Shown here: one piece after another, positions 16,531 through 25,203 of the stretch
How the letters are laid out: every line of letters starts with the position of its first letter
How positions within the stretch are numbered: position 1 is the stretch's first letter
Program-made: the position numbers and the translations under genes
Source: Methanofollis fontis
Lineage (GTDB): Archaea; Halobacteriota; Methanomicrobia; Methanomicrobiales; Methanofollaceae
Length of the DNA stretch: 64,000 bases
Assembly (NCBI RefSeq): GCF_004297185.1
Contig: NZ_PGCL01000004.1
Coordinates: 56,599 to 120,598 of the forward strand
Direction of reading: 5' to 3'
Notes under the pieces: generated by a model
What the model was told of the DNA's origin: nothing
Databases searched by the model: none
Seen by the model: the letters and a program-made list of their open reading frames with translations, nothing else

Positions 16531-16736
16531 CTGAGGAAAAAATCTGGCGTCTTCGGCTCGTATGCACGGGGTGAACAGGCCGGAGGAAGCGGTCTCGAAC
16601 GTCTCGTCGACCTGGCAGAACCTATCGTCGGCCTCAAAGAGGAACTGGAGAGCTCGTGGACCTTGTTCTGAAAGGTGGGGTCGTGGGGAGAAAACATCTC
16701 TTCAGGGCGATATCTGAGGATATCATCTATTCTTGA
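16531..16736 (+). pseudogene. MNT nucleotidyltransferase relic
   Basis: One frame reads SGVFGSYARGEQAGGSGLER then LVGLKEELESS-like helices, a clear MNT core whose DxD metal site has been lost (the SDxDLLV segment is garbled to SGLERLVDL). A frameshift near 16655 moves the sense to VDLVLKGGVVGRKHLFRAIS ending at 16734-16736, which matches the usual MNT C-terminus. No intact start is visible. It is a third nucleotidyltransferase copy within 2 kb, beyond repair. Confidence 0.7.
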
Positions 16737-16893
16737 GCGGAAAATTACCTTCTTCATCAAATGCCCGGGATCCAGTCTCCTTTTTCCCTGGACACATCCC
16801 CATCACGGCATCTGTCATCCGGGAGAATGACTGCACTGTGGTTACTCCGCGTGACGACATCTCCGAGACCGGGTGGTGCGGGAGATCCTGGAA

Positions 16894-17118
16894 TTACAGG
16901 AGTGTCCGAAACTCGTCGACAGAGAGACCGGCCTGAAATAGAATTGTCTGAAGTGTCTTTGGAGCAAGGGTCTTCCGGGAGTGTACCGGAATCGTGACGA
17001 TGGCACCGCCCCCGGCATGATGGAGGTAGTGGTGGCTGCCTCACACGCCAACCTCCTCAAAGCCCGCTTTTTTCAGGGCCCTGATCGCTCTTTCCCCCGT
17101 GATTCTTGGAAGTTTCAT
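16894..17118 (-). pseudogene. hicA: hicA toxin gene with in-frame stop
   Basis: HicA is a small double-stranded-RNA-binding-fold mRNA interferase. From ATG 17118 the frame reads MKLPRITGERAIRALKKAGF then EEVGV, TGA (17041-17043), and continues in the same frame GSHHYLHHAGGGAIVTIPVH, PKTLQTILFQAGLSVDEF to a stop at 16894. HicA proteins have an Arg directly before GSHH, so a CGA-to-TGA change is the simplest explanation. The catalytic His of GSHH lies after the stop, so the product is dead unless read through. The ATG overlaps the hicB stop as ATGA. Confidence 0.85.
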
Positions 17119-17345
17119 ACTGCATTGATTGTATTGAGAGATACGGAAACTTCAACGGGAATGGGCATTCTCAGTTTTCTGGCTACCTCAAGGTAGCCCG
17201 CGATCGCTTCCTCGATGTTTGCCAGCGCGTCTTCCCAAGTGGACCCCTCACTGATGCAACCGGGGAGCGATGGAACCGTTACGGTGTAGCCCCCGTCCTC
17301 GTTCTGCTCCATGAGTACTGTGTAGCGGAGACGATTCTCTGACAA
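17115..17345 (-). CDS. hicB: HicB-family antitoxin
   Basis: Short HicB (about 76 residues from TTG 17345). The core is YTVLMEQNEDGGYTVTVPSL then PGCISEGSTWEDALANIEEA and IAGYLEVARK, the partial RNase-H-like HicB fold that binds HicA. TTG 17345 lies behind GGAGGGAT and about 35 bases after a TATATAAT box (near 17383); ATG 17378 would put the start inside that box, so I disfavour it. The antitoxin frame is intact although its hicA partner carries a stop codon. Confidence 0.82.
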   Translation of the reverse strand: MSENRLRYTVLMEQNEDGGYTVTVPSLPGCISEGSTWEDALANIEEAIAGYLEVARKLRMPIPVEVSVSLNTINAV

Positions 17346-17445
17346 TCTATCCCTCCATTGGAGAATGGTATATGGCATTATATAGGGGTTTTGCAGGTGG
17401 GCATCTTCTCCTCGCCTGGAGTGCCATCCGGGGGGGGGACAATCG

Positions 17446-19140
17446 TTATCCCCCGGCGACCGCCTCATACAGCTGCCGGAGCTCTCCGACCTCATCCTCC
17501 CCGCAGGGGATGCCGGCATAGCGCACACCCTCATAGAGGCGGACGAACGCCCGCGCCTCCTCCTCCACCGGTGTCCCTCTGAGGGTGGCGGCAATCTCAC
17601 GCGGCGTCTTTGCGCGGGGGTTTGGTATCAGGTAGCGCCTTCCGGCGGCAAGGGCCAGGCGCTCCCAGAGGTGGGCGGCCTCGTCCAGGGGGGTGAGCGG
17701 CCCCTCGGGCTCCGGGGGCTCTACCTCCAGGACCGCTTCCTCTTCCTCGGGGGCGACGGCCTCCACAACCGGTGCCGGCGCCTCTTCCTCTTCCGCTGCC
17801 TGGGCACTTCCCCTCCTCCGCCTCCGCCCCCAGCGGAGGTAGGCCAGCCCACCCAGGAGGCCGACCGAGACGGCGGCGGCCGTCGCCAGCAGGGTCTGGA
17901 GGGTGAAGAGGGGCTCGCGGATCGTGAAGGGGACCTCCTCGCTCTCGCAGGGCTCCAGGGGGAAGCCCTCGGCGGCAAAGACCGCCTTCAGGGTATGTTC
18001 GCCGGGCTCGAGCACAGTATCTCCCTGATACCTTCCATCGGCGCCGGTCTGTACCCTCCCGACGAGGGCGCCGTCGGCGATGAGGGCGACCTCGGCACCG
18101 CCGACCCCCTGCCCGAGGGCCGTGAGGCGTCCGCTGCACTCCACGGTGCCGGCGGTGGCGTTCTGGACGGCCCGGAGCGTGACCTCAGAGGGCGCCGTGT
18201 TCACCGTGAACAGGGCGAGGTCGGAGACCGAGCGCCCGCTCTGCACATAGGCCAGGTGTGTCCCGGCCCGCACCCGCCCGATCCGGTAGGTGAAGGTGTA
18301 GCGCCCATCGTCGGTGGTGGTGGTGTTCGCATACCGGCGGCTATCGATGAAGGCCACGACCTCGGCCCCACCCTCATGGGTGGCCAGGGTGCCGCGGATC
18401 ATGATCTCATCGCCGAATCGCCCCGCATCCGGCGAGATGAAGATGGTGATCCCGGGCGGCGGCAGGGTGGGCGCCGCACTCCCGCTGCTGCTCTCCTCCT
18501 GCAGGTCGGCGATCTCCTCGACGATCTCCTCGTAGCCGTCGACCGACTCCTCATACTCCGCGGTGTCGGCCTCGTACTTCTGGCCGGCCGCCACCATCGA
18601 TGCCTCCCGCCCGGCATAGGAGGTGTAGGCCTGCGCCAGCTCGTCCTTGAGGGCCTCGCCCTCATAGATGATCGAGTAGAGCTTCGAGGGGTCGTCGCTG
18701 TCCCGGTACTCGATCCGCAGCTCCTGGATCTCGGCAAAGCGCTGCGTGCCGTTCACGAGCGTCTGCAGGGCATCGACGTTCTCCTCGGAGTTCCGCCTGA
18801 AATCCTCGATATCGGTCTCCGAGAGGTCCAGGGAGACGACCAGGTTGTTCATCGAGGAGGTCATCTCGGCGTAGCGCTCGAGATCCCGTTGCGCGCTCTC
18901 CCAGTCCTTCACCTTCACCGAGAGCACCACCGTTCCGGACTGCGAGAGCAGGTCCTGCATCAGGGGGAGCACCGACTCCGCCTTATCGGCGCTCATCTTC
19001 GATGCGATGGAGAGGTCCTCATCAGAGAGCGTGGCGCTGGCGTTCACCGCTGTCCAGAGCACGGGGTCGCCCGCCTGGACCGCCAGCAGCGCCACGCAGA
19101 CGACAACGAGCACCCCCAGGAGAGCCGTCGCCCGCCTCAT
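17446..19140 (-). CDS. Membrane-anchored surface protein with Ig-like repeats and C-terminal DUF4129 domain
   Basis: 564 residues. Signal or anchor helix at 1-24 (TALLGVLVVVCVALLAV); a helical, coiled-coil region (about 30-215, rich in D, E and S); two Ig-like or carboxypeptidase-regulatory-like beta domains (about 230-400; the second has TALGQGVGGAEVALIADGAL); a membrane helix at about 410-430 followed by basic RWGRRRRRG; an E/P-rich linker; and a cytoplasmic DUF4129-like domain with TPREIAATLRGTPVEEEARA and FVRLYEGVRYAG. DUF4129 is common in archaeal transglutaminase-like membrane proteins, function unknown. The start overlaps the stop of the upstream small membrane protein (ATGA), so the two form an operon. 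No enzyme motif is visible. Confidence 0.65.
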   Translation of the reverse strand: MRRATALLGVLVVVCVALLAVQAGDPVLWTAVNASATLSDEDLSIASKMSADKAESVLPLMQDLLSQSGTVVLSVKVKDWESAQRDLERYAEMTSSMNNLVVSLDLSETDIEDFRRNSEENVDALQTLVNGTQRFAEIQELRIEYRDSDDPSKLYSIIYEGEALKDELAQAYTSYAGREASMVAAGQKYEADTAEYEESVDGYEEIVEEIADLQEESSSGSAAPTLPPPGITIFISPDAGRFGDEIMIRGTLATHEGGAEVVAFIDSRRYANTTTTDDGRYTFTYRIGRVRAGTHLAYVQSGRSVSDLALFTVNTAPSEVTLRAVQNATAGTVECSGRLTALGQGVGGAEVALIADGALVGRVQTGADGRYQGDTVLEPGEHTLKAVFAAEGFPLEPCESEEVPFTIREPLFTLQTLLATAAAVSVGLLGGLAYLRWGRRRRRGSAQAAEEEEAPAPVVEAVAPEEEEAVLEVEPPEPEGPLTPLDEAAHLWERLALAAGRRYLIPNPRAKTPREIAATLRGTPVEEEARAFVRLYEGVRYAGIPCGEDEVGELRQLYEAVAGG

Positions 19141-19400
19141 CGCGCCACGATCTCCATCACCTTCATCACCACAATATATCCGAAGACCGCCACCCCGGCG
19201 GCGATGATGTACTTAATCCTCCGCATATGCCGCCCCTGCACGAAGGGGGTGTCCATCAGCACCGCCACCACCAGCAGGGCGATCAGGGCAAGCACGAAAT
19301 AGACCTGCAGGTCGAGCGTGCGGTTCAGCAGCATGAAGAAGGCCACGATCCCCCCCCAGAGGGCGAGCACCCCGGCGGCCATGTACTTGGCGGTGCGCAT
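19137..19400 (-). CDS. Small three-helix membrane protein
   Basis: 87-residue hydrophobic protein with three predicted membrane helices (TAKYMAAGVLALWGGIVAFF; VYFVLALIALLVVAVLM; KYIIAAGVAVFGYIVV). ATG 19400 is preferred because GAGGAGG sits just in front of it; a longer frame reaches 19478 without such support. It is translationally coupled to the DUF4129 protein and presumably works with it in the membrane. I do not recognise the family. Confidence 0.65.
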   Translation of the reverse strand: MRTAKYMAAGVLALWGGIVAFFMLLNRTLDLQVYFVLALIALLVVAVLMDTPFVQGRHMRRIKYIIAAGVAVFGYIVVMKVMEIVAR

Positions 19401-19805
19401 ATCCTCCTCTACTGGGCCCCCCACCCTCATTAACCTTTTTTTCCGGATGTCGGAAAATCCTCCGGGAAGGGAGGACACTCACAAAACCCGATCAGAACCT
19501 TTAAAAGTCGACCCCGTGCCTATCTCCACCCCGCATCCCTGCTCGCGCCCCCTCCCGGCCGCTACCACTTTCCCTATTTTAACCTTCCCCAGGCACGCCG
19601 GATTATCCCACATTCCAATGATTAGCACCAATGACCCAAAACCGAAGCCCTTTATACTTTCATGTAAATTTATTCATCACTACATAAACCGGCCCCCCCG
19701 GCCCCTCCCATCCCCCTCTTCCGGCGTTTTCCATTGTGCGGAAATTCCAGGAATTTTTGATGGTGGGCGAGGGTATGGGGGGAGGGTTTAGGGTGTTGGT
19801 GGAAC
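19401..19805. other. Intergenic promoter region of the glycan locus
   Basis: About 400 bases between the divergent small membrane protein and the first glycosyltransferase. AT-rich stretches around 19650-19690 (TTTATACTTT, TAAATTTATT) are candidate promoter elements for the rightward glycan genes, with a leader of over 100 bases. I see no protein-coding or RNA gene in it. Confidence 0.45.
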
Positions 19806-20813
19806 GTGGAAACAGGGAAACTGCCGTTATCAGCAGAGAGTGCAGGACTCGTCGCCGGATCCTATGCCGGTCTGCCGCAGGCATCCGCCCTCCCGGCCCA
19901 GGGGGGGCACACTGAACGGCACATCGTGGTCGTGATCCCGGCCTACAACGAGGAACTCGTCATCGGCAGCGTTGTGCTGCGTGCACGCCGCAATGCCGAC
20001 ACGGTGATCGTCGTCGACGACGGTTCGAAGGACAACACCGCCGAGATCGCCCGCCTGGCCGGGGCCGACGTCGTCGTGATGCCCCAGAACGGCGGCAAGG
20101 CCGCCGCCCTGATGGCCGGCTTCGAGCGTGCGCGGGAGTACTCCGCCGAGGCCGTCGTGATGATCGACGCCGACGGCCAGCACAACCCCGAGGAGATCAT
20201 GACCGTCGCCACACCGGTCCTCGCGGGCGAGGCCGACCTCGTCATCGGCTCCCGCTTCATCGGGGAGAAGGCCGACATTCCAGTCTACCGCCGCTTCGGC
20301 CAGGAGGTGCTCACCCTCTGCACGAATGCGAGCAGCACCTGCAGGACCACCGACTCCCAGTCTGGCTTTCGGGCCCTCTCCCGCCGGGCGATGGCGAACC
20401 TGGACTTCGCCTCCGAGGGCTACTCGGTCGAATCGGACATGATCGCCCACTTCGCCTCCCGCGGTCTCGTGATCGAGGAGGTGCCGATCTCGGTGCGGTA
20501 CGACGTCCCGCACAAGCACAAGAAAAACCCGGTGAGCCACGGGCTCGGTGTGCTCGGGAATATCATCTCGCTGATCGGGTATCGGCGACCGATGCTCACG
20601 TTTGGGGTGCCCGGGTTTCTGGCGATGGTACTGGGGGCGTTTCTCGGCTGGCATGCGTTTCATGCGTACTATGTAACCAATAAGTTCCCGTACGAGCTCT
20701 CGATTTTGACGGCGTTCCTGATGTTTTCCGGGATGCTGCTCTGTGCGGTGGCGTTGATCTTGAATGAGCTGGTGCTGATTGTGAAGGCGCAGAAGGCAGG
20801 ACAAAAAATATGA
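19806..20813 (+). CDS. Family 2 glycosyltransferase, dolichol-phosphate mannose/glucose synthase-like, with two membrane helices
   Basis: 335 residues. GT-A catalytic domain: VVVIPAYNEELVIGSVVLRA, VDDGSKDNTAEIA, the metal-binding DADGQHNPEEI, and GSRFIGEKADIPVYRRFGQE. C-terminal residues 255-325 form two membrane helices (GVPGFLAMVLGAFLGWHAF; AFLMFSGMLLCAVALIL). Such enzymes transfer a sugar from a nucleotide donor to dolichyl phosphate or extend lipid-linked glycans. The GTG start is in an AT-poor context and uncertain. The stop overlaps the next glycosyltransferase start (ATGA). First gene of the surface-glycan locus. Confidence 0.88.
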   Translation: METGKLPLSAESAGLVAGSYAGLPQASALPAQGGHTERHIVVVIPAYNEELVIGSVVLRARRNADTVIVVDDGSKDNTAEIARLAGADVVVMPQNGGKAAALMAGFERAREYSAEAVVMIDADGQHNPEEIMTVATPVLAGEADLVIGSRFIGEKADIPVYRRFGQEVLTLCTNASSTCRTTDSQSGFRALSRRAMANLDFASEGYSVESDMIAHFASRGLVIEEVPISVRYDVPHKHKKNPVSHGLGVLGNIISLIGYRRPMLTFGVPGFLAMVLGAFLGWHAFHAYYVTNKFPYELSILTAFLMFSGMLLCAVALILNELVLIVKAQKAGQKI

Positions 20814-22018
20814 AGATCTTGCGCGTCGTATCCGATCTCTACCCTTCTGTGGTCGGCGGTGTCGGTCTCCATGCCCATGAGATGTCACGGCTGCAGGCAC
20901 GAGCAGGGCACGAGGTCACTGTCATCACCTATAGGACTGACTCACAGCAACTTTCATCCGAAGAAGGAGATGGGTATCAGATTTTCAGGTTAAATGCCCC
21001 GATAAAAATATTTGGCAATTCGATTTCGTTTTCCCTCTTTCAACGCCTCTTAAAAAATTTTAACTCCTATGATGTCGTTCATGCTCACTCGCACCTCTTT
21101 TTCTCCACACTACTCTGTACACTCGTACATAGGTTCCGTTCCACGCCACTGGTGGTTACGAACCATGGGCTTGTATCACAGACCGCACCTGCGTGGCTGC
21201 AACGGATCTATATCCCCACGGTAGGAAAATGGATCTTTCAATCGGCGGATGCTATTATCTGTTACACTGAAACAGAACGCTCCCAGCTGATTGACCTTGG
21301 CGTGCCTTCCTCAAAGATCCATGTCATCCACAATGGCATCGAAACCGACGTTTTTATACCTTCAATATCCTGTTCTCCAAAGAAACAGATCCTCTGGATT
21401 GGGAGATTCACGCCCGGGAAGGGTGTAGAATATCTCCTGAAAGGTTTTCAGATCTTTTCCAGAGAATATCCCGACTATTCTCTTATGATGATCGGACGCG
21501 GCCCGTTGAAGGACGAATTCATCGACATGATCAAGGAGATGGAACTTGGAGATAAGGTAACTCTCCAGGATTTCATCCCGAATCATGAACTCCCCGGGCT
21601 TTACCAGGATTCCTCCTTCTTCGTGCTTCCAAGCCTCGAAGAGGGTGTACCAAGGACGATTCTGGAGGGGATGGCCTGTGGGAAACCGGTGGTATGCACT
21701 GAACTCCCACAACTTGTCGATATTGTTTCCGGGTGTGGCATGCTGGTTCCTCTCAGGGATTCAGAGGCTCTGGCAGATGCACTCTCAAGATTAGCCGAGG
21801 ATCCGCATCTGGCCAGTTCTATTGGAAAGGCCGGGAGGGTGAATGTCGTCTCACACTTTTCCTGGGAGGATACGGTTTCGAGGACTCTTGATCTCTATGA
21901 TTCACTTATTTCTTCACGATCTCTGGGCCGTCCGGTGTCCGGGGACTGTGATAGGACAGGAGCTCTGGAAAAGATATCGGGATCCCCTGATTCTGAAAGG
22001 ATAGGGCGATCTCTGTGA
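20810..22018 (+). CDS. GT4-family glycosyltransferase
   Basis: 402-residue GT-B enzyme. N-terminal Rossmann half: YPSVVGGVGLHAHEMSRLQA and HAHSHLFFSTLL. C-terminal nucleotide-sugar half: LWIGRFTPGKGVEYLLKGFQ and the EX7E region SLEEGVPRTILEGMACGKPV. It resembles GT4 enzymes that add hexoses to lipid-linked oligosaccharides. ATG overlaps the preceding stop. Codon use is already more AT-rich in its middle than the upstream gene, perhaps a first sign of mosaic ancestry in this locus. Donor and acceptor cannot be told from sequence. Confidence 0.88.
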   Translation: MKILRVVSDLYPSVVGGVGLHAHEMSRLQARAGHEVTVITYRTDSQQLSSEEGDGYQIFRLNAPIKIFGNSISFSLFQRLLKNFNSYDVVHAHSHLFFSTLLCTLVHRFRSTPLVVTNHGLVSQTAPAWLQRIYIPTVGKWIFQSADAIICYTETERSQLIDLGVPSSKIHVIHNGIETDVFIPSISCSPKKQILWIGRFTPGKGVEYLLKGFQIFSREYPDYSLMMIGRGPLKDEFIDMIKEMELGDKVTLQDFIPNHELPGLYQDSSFFVLPSLEEGVPRTILEGMACGKPVVCTELPQLVDIVSGCGMLVPLRDSEALADALSRLAEDPHLASSIGKAGRVNVVSHFSWEDTVSRTLDLYDSLISSRSLGRPVSGDCDRTGALEKISGSPDSERIGRSL

Positions 22019-22052
22019 GGAAACACATTCTGAATCTGAAAGGTGAGACCCA

Positions 22053-23321
22053 ATGAAGATATCAATCATCGGCTGTGGGTATGTCGGCACGGTTACCGGC
22101 GTCTGCTTTGCAGATCTCGGCCATGACATCGTATTCTATGATGTGGATCAGAAGAAACTGGCGACCCTCAGTGCCGGAAAGGCTCCCATCTTTGAGCCCT
22201 CCCTTGAAGAACTGATCCAGAAAAACCAACAGCGCCTTACCGCCACCTCTGATCTCATCCAGGCCGTTCATGACACCGATCTCACGTTTGTCTGTGTCGG
22301 CACCCCCTCACGGGAGGACGGTTCTATCGACCTCACCTATGTCCTATCTGCATGCTCTGCGATCGGAAAAACGCTGAAAGATATCCCTCAGTTCCATCCC
22401 ATCATCATCAAGAGTACCGTCTTTCCCGGCAGCACGGAGGGGCCGATCTGCTCTGTCCTTGAGAAGGAATCAGGAAAAGAGGCATATGTCGATTTTGGGC
22501 TGGGCTCAAACCCTGAGTTCCTGCGGGAAGGGAATGCAATTCAAGATTTCCGCGTACCCGATCGGATCGTTCTCGGTGCGGAGGATGAGAGGACGATGGA
22601 GGCACTGAGGTCTCTCTATACGTCCTTTACCTGTCCAAAGATCGAGACGACGATAAGGACAGCGGAGATGATCAAGTACACCAGCAACGCCTTCCTTGCC
22701 ACCAAGATCAGCTTTGCCAACGAGATCGGCAACCTGGCGAAAAAACTGGGGATCGACTCGGAAAAGATCTTTGAGGGTGTCGGGCTTGACAGCCGGATCG
22801 GCCCTGCATTTTTCAGAACAGGGATCGGCTTTGGCGGTTCGTGCTTCCCCAAGGATGTCCGGGCCCTGATCGCCGGTGCCAGGGACTATGGGGAGCACCT
22901 CATGATTCTCGACGCGGCACTGCATGTGAATGAAGACCAGCCCATTAAACTGATCCGGTTGTTGCAAAAACACCTCCTCAACCTGAAAGGAAGAAAGATC
23001 GGTGTTCTCGGGCTGGCCTTCAAGCCCAACACCGATGATATCAGGGAGAGCCGGGCGATCCCGGTCATCCGGGAATTATTAAGTGCCGGCGCAGACGTCA
23101 TCGCCTACGATCCCCTTGCGATGGGGACATTTGCCTCCTTCTTCCCGGAGATCGAGTACGCATCCTCAGCCCAAGAGGTTCTCAGCGCCGATGCTGTCCT
23201 GATCACTACCGAATGGGAGGAGTTTGAGCACCTTGACTTCAGTGGGATGATCGTCATCGATGGTCGCCGGTTGTCGAAGGCTTCCCTCACGGCAGAGTCC
23301 TATGAGGGGGTGTGCTGGTGA
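22053..23321 (+). CDS. ugd: UDP-glucose 6-dehydrogenase
   Basis: 422-residue nucleotide-sugar dehydrogenase that oxidises UDP-glucose to UDP-glucuronate with two NAD+. The Rossmann motif ISIIGCGYVGTVTGVCFADL opens the protein, the central dimer helix has TAEMIKYTSNAFLATKISFA, and the catalytic Cys lies in GIGFGGSCFPKDVRAL. Adjacent galU supplies UDP-glucose and the following epimerase can use UDP-glucuronate, which supports this substrate over UDP-ManNAc. Normal family length. Confidence 0.92.
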   Translation: MKISIIGCGYVGTVTGVCFADLGHDIVFYDVDQKKLATLSAGKAPIFEPSLEELIQKNQQRLTATSDLIQAVHDTDLTFVCVGTPSREDGSIDLTYVLSACSAIGKTLKDIPQFHPIIIKSTVFPGSTEGPICSVLEKESGKEAYVDFGLGSNPEFLREGNAIQDFRVPDRIVLGAEDERTMEALRSLYTSFTCPKIETTIRTAEMIKYTSNAFLATKISFANEIGNLAKKLGIDSEKIFEGVGLDSRIGPAFFRTGIGFGGSCFPKDVRALIAGARDYGEHLMILDAALHVNEDQPIKLIRLLQKHLLNLKGRKIGVLGLAFKPNTDDIRESRAIPVIRELLSAGADVIAYDPLAMGTFASFFPEIEYASSAQEVLSADAVLITTEWEEFEHLDFSGMIVIDGRRLSKASLTAESYEGVCW

Positions 23322-24250
23322 GAGAGGTCACGAAGGCAGTCATACCCGCGGCAGGCCTCGGCACCAGGTTCCTCCCTGCCACCAAGTCGATGCCCAAGGA
23401 GATGCTCCCCCTCATCGACCGCCCGGTGATCCAGTATGTTGTCGAAGAGGCGGTGAACTCAGGCATTGACGACCTTATCATCATTACCGGCAGGGGAAAG
23501 CGTGCGATTGAGGATTATTTTGACGATTCCCCAGAGCTGGAGATGCACCTGCGGGAACATAATAAGATGGACCTGCTCAAGCGTATCAGGGACATCTCCT
23601 CTCTCATCGACATCCACTACATCAGGCAGAAAGAGCCCCTCGGGTTGGGGGATGCGATCATGCGGGCCGAGAAGCACATCAGCGACGAACCCTTTGCCGT
23701 CCTGCTCGGTGACGACATCATCCAGAACCATACGCCCTGCACCAGACAGCTGATCGATATCTTCCAGCAGGAGGGACAGTCGGTGATCGCGGTTGAGGAG
23801 GTCCCCGATGATAAGGTCAGCAGTTACGGGATCATCAGGGGAACAAGGGTTGGCCCTTCCCTCCTGCACATCGACGATATTGTCGAGAAGCCGCAGCTCG
23901 CCGACGCTCCTTCACGCATCGGCGCCATCGGGCGGTATGTGTTCACCCCCCAGATCTTTGACTGTCTGGATGAAACGGTACCTGGCGTCGGGAATGAGAT
24001 CCAGCTCACCGATGCGATCAGGATTCTTTTGCAACGGCAGGACGTCTATGCCCATGCATTCGAAGGGAAGCGGTACGACACCGGCGACAAATGTGGGTAT
24101 CTTGAAGCGATCATCGACTTCGCCCTTGAGAACCCTGAGACGAGGGACGCTGTCCTCCAGCACCTGAGGTCGGCCGGACTGCGTACTGCCATGCAGGTAC
24201 AGGGTGATGAAGGGGCTGTTCTGGCACACTCTGAACATATGGAGATCTGA
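23318..24250 (+). CDS. galU: UTP-glucose-1-phosphate uridylyltransferase
   Basis: 310 residues from GTG 23318, which overlaps the ugd stop and lies seven bases after GAGGGGG. It makes UDP-glucose from UTP and glucose 1-phosphate. The nucleotidyltransferase signature AVIPAAGLGTRFLPATKSMP with KEMLPLIDRPVIQYVVEEA is complete; VLLGDDII holds the metal-binding Asp; RYVFTPQIFDCL and KRYDTGDKCGYLEA are typical GalU motifs. It provides the substrate of the preceding Ugd. Confidence 0.94.
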   Translation: MREVTKAVIPAAGLGTRFLPATKSMPKEMLPLIDRPVIQYVVEEAVNSGIDDLIIITGRGKRAIEDYFDDSPELEMHLREHNKMDLLKRIRDISSLIDIHYIRQKEPLGLGDAIMRAEKHISDEPFAVLLGDDIIQNHTPCTRQLIDIFQQEGQSVIAVEEVPDDKVSSYGIIRGTRVGPSLLHIDDIVEKPQLADAPSRIGAIGRYVFTPQIFDCLDETVPGVGNEIQLTDAIRILLQRQDVYAHAFEGKRYDTGDKCGYLEAIIDFALENPETRDAVLQHLRSAGLRTAMQVQGDEGAVLAHSEHMEI

Positions 24251-24252
24251 GC

Positions 24253-25203
24253 ATGTCCAAGATTGTGATTACCGGAGGGGCCGGCTTTATCGGTTCACAT
24301 ATTGCAGAGGCGCTGGTTCAGGACCATGAGGTCGTCATCGTTGACAATCTGGACGATTACTACCCTCTCGCACTGAAGCAGCGGAACCTTGACTGTGTCA
24401 TGGCGAAGGGCAATGCCACCTTTATCAGGGGTGATATCACCGATCTCGAACTTGTCAGGAGTGTCATCGACGACACCGTCGATTTTGTCTATCACGAGGC
24501 AGCCCAGGCTGGAGTTCGGATCTCTGTCGAGGATCCCTTCAAGCCGAACAATGCCAATGTGACCGGCACCCTCAATGTGCTCTCGGTCGCCCGGGATGCT
24601 GGCGTGAAGCGGGTGATCAATGCCTCTTCCTCTTCGGTCTACGGGAAGGTGCAGTACCTCCCCTTTGACGAGAAACACCCGACCCAGCCCGTTTCACCAT
24701 ATGGGGTTTCGAAACTTGCCGCAGAGCATTACTGCCGGGTCTTCTACGAGGTCTATGGCCTCCCGACGGTCTCCCTCCGGTACTTCACCGTCTATGGGCC
24801 GAGGATGCGTCCTGATCTTGGGATCTCTATCTTCACCAGAAAGATGCTTGCGAACGAGCCGATCACCATCTTTGGCGACGGCGAGCAGACCCGCGACTTC
24901 ACCTATATCGACAACATCGTGAAGGCGAACTTGGACCTACTGAAGACGAGTGCCGCTGATGGATATGCGATGAACGTCGGCGGCGGTCACCGGATCACGG
25001 TGAACGATCTGATCGCTCATATTCGGGAGATTACCGGGAGCGTGTCTGAGGTGGTGTACTCTGACAAGCAGAAGGGGGATGCGGAGCACACCCTTGCGAA
25101 TGTGGGGCTCGCGAGCGAGTTGATTGGATATAAACCTGAAACTACGATCGGGGATGGTTTGAGGACATATGTGATGTGGCACAGGCAAGGTGTTAAGCCA
25201 TGA
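24253..25203 (+). CDS. NAD-dependent sugar-nucleotide epimerase (UDP-glucuronate/UDP-glucose 4-epimerase type)
   Basis: 316-residue extended SDR. Cofactor motif [15 protein letters not shown], catalytic SSSSVYGKVQYLPF and YGVSKLAAEHY (Tyr and Lys), RYFTVYGPRMRPDL and FGDGEQTRDFTYIDNIVKA. Directly downstream of ugd and galU, so UDP-glucuronate to UDP-galacturonate interconversion is the most economical role; UDP-glucose 4-epimerase or a decarboxylase remain possible. The stop overlaps the next start (ATGA). Confidence 0.85.
   Translation: MSKIVITGGAGFIGSHIAEALVQDHEVVIVDNLDDYYPLALKQRNLDCVMAKGNATFIRGDITDLELVRSVIDDTVDFVYHEAAQAGVRISVEDPFKPNNANVTGTLNVLSVARDAGVKRVINASSSSVYGKVQYLPFDEKHPTQPVSPYGVSKLAAEHYCRVFYEVYGLPTVSLRYFTVYGPRMRPDLGISIFTRKMLANEPITIFGDGEQTRDFTYIDNIVKANLDLLKTSAADGYAMNVGGGHRITVNDLIAHIREITGSVSEVVYSDKQKGDAEHTLANVGLASELIGYKPETTIGDGLRTYVMWHRQGVKP

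Noticed and set aside
17041..17043. Selenocysteine at the hicA TGA
   Set aside because: HicA proteins have Arg here, not Cys, and I see no selenocysteine element nearby; a nonsense mutation is simpler.
17671..19302. 543-codon open frame opposite the DUF4129 protein
   Set aside because: No recognisable domains and Arg/Leu/Gly-rich translation; the opposite strand encodes signal peptide, Ig-like and DUF4129 regions.
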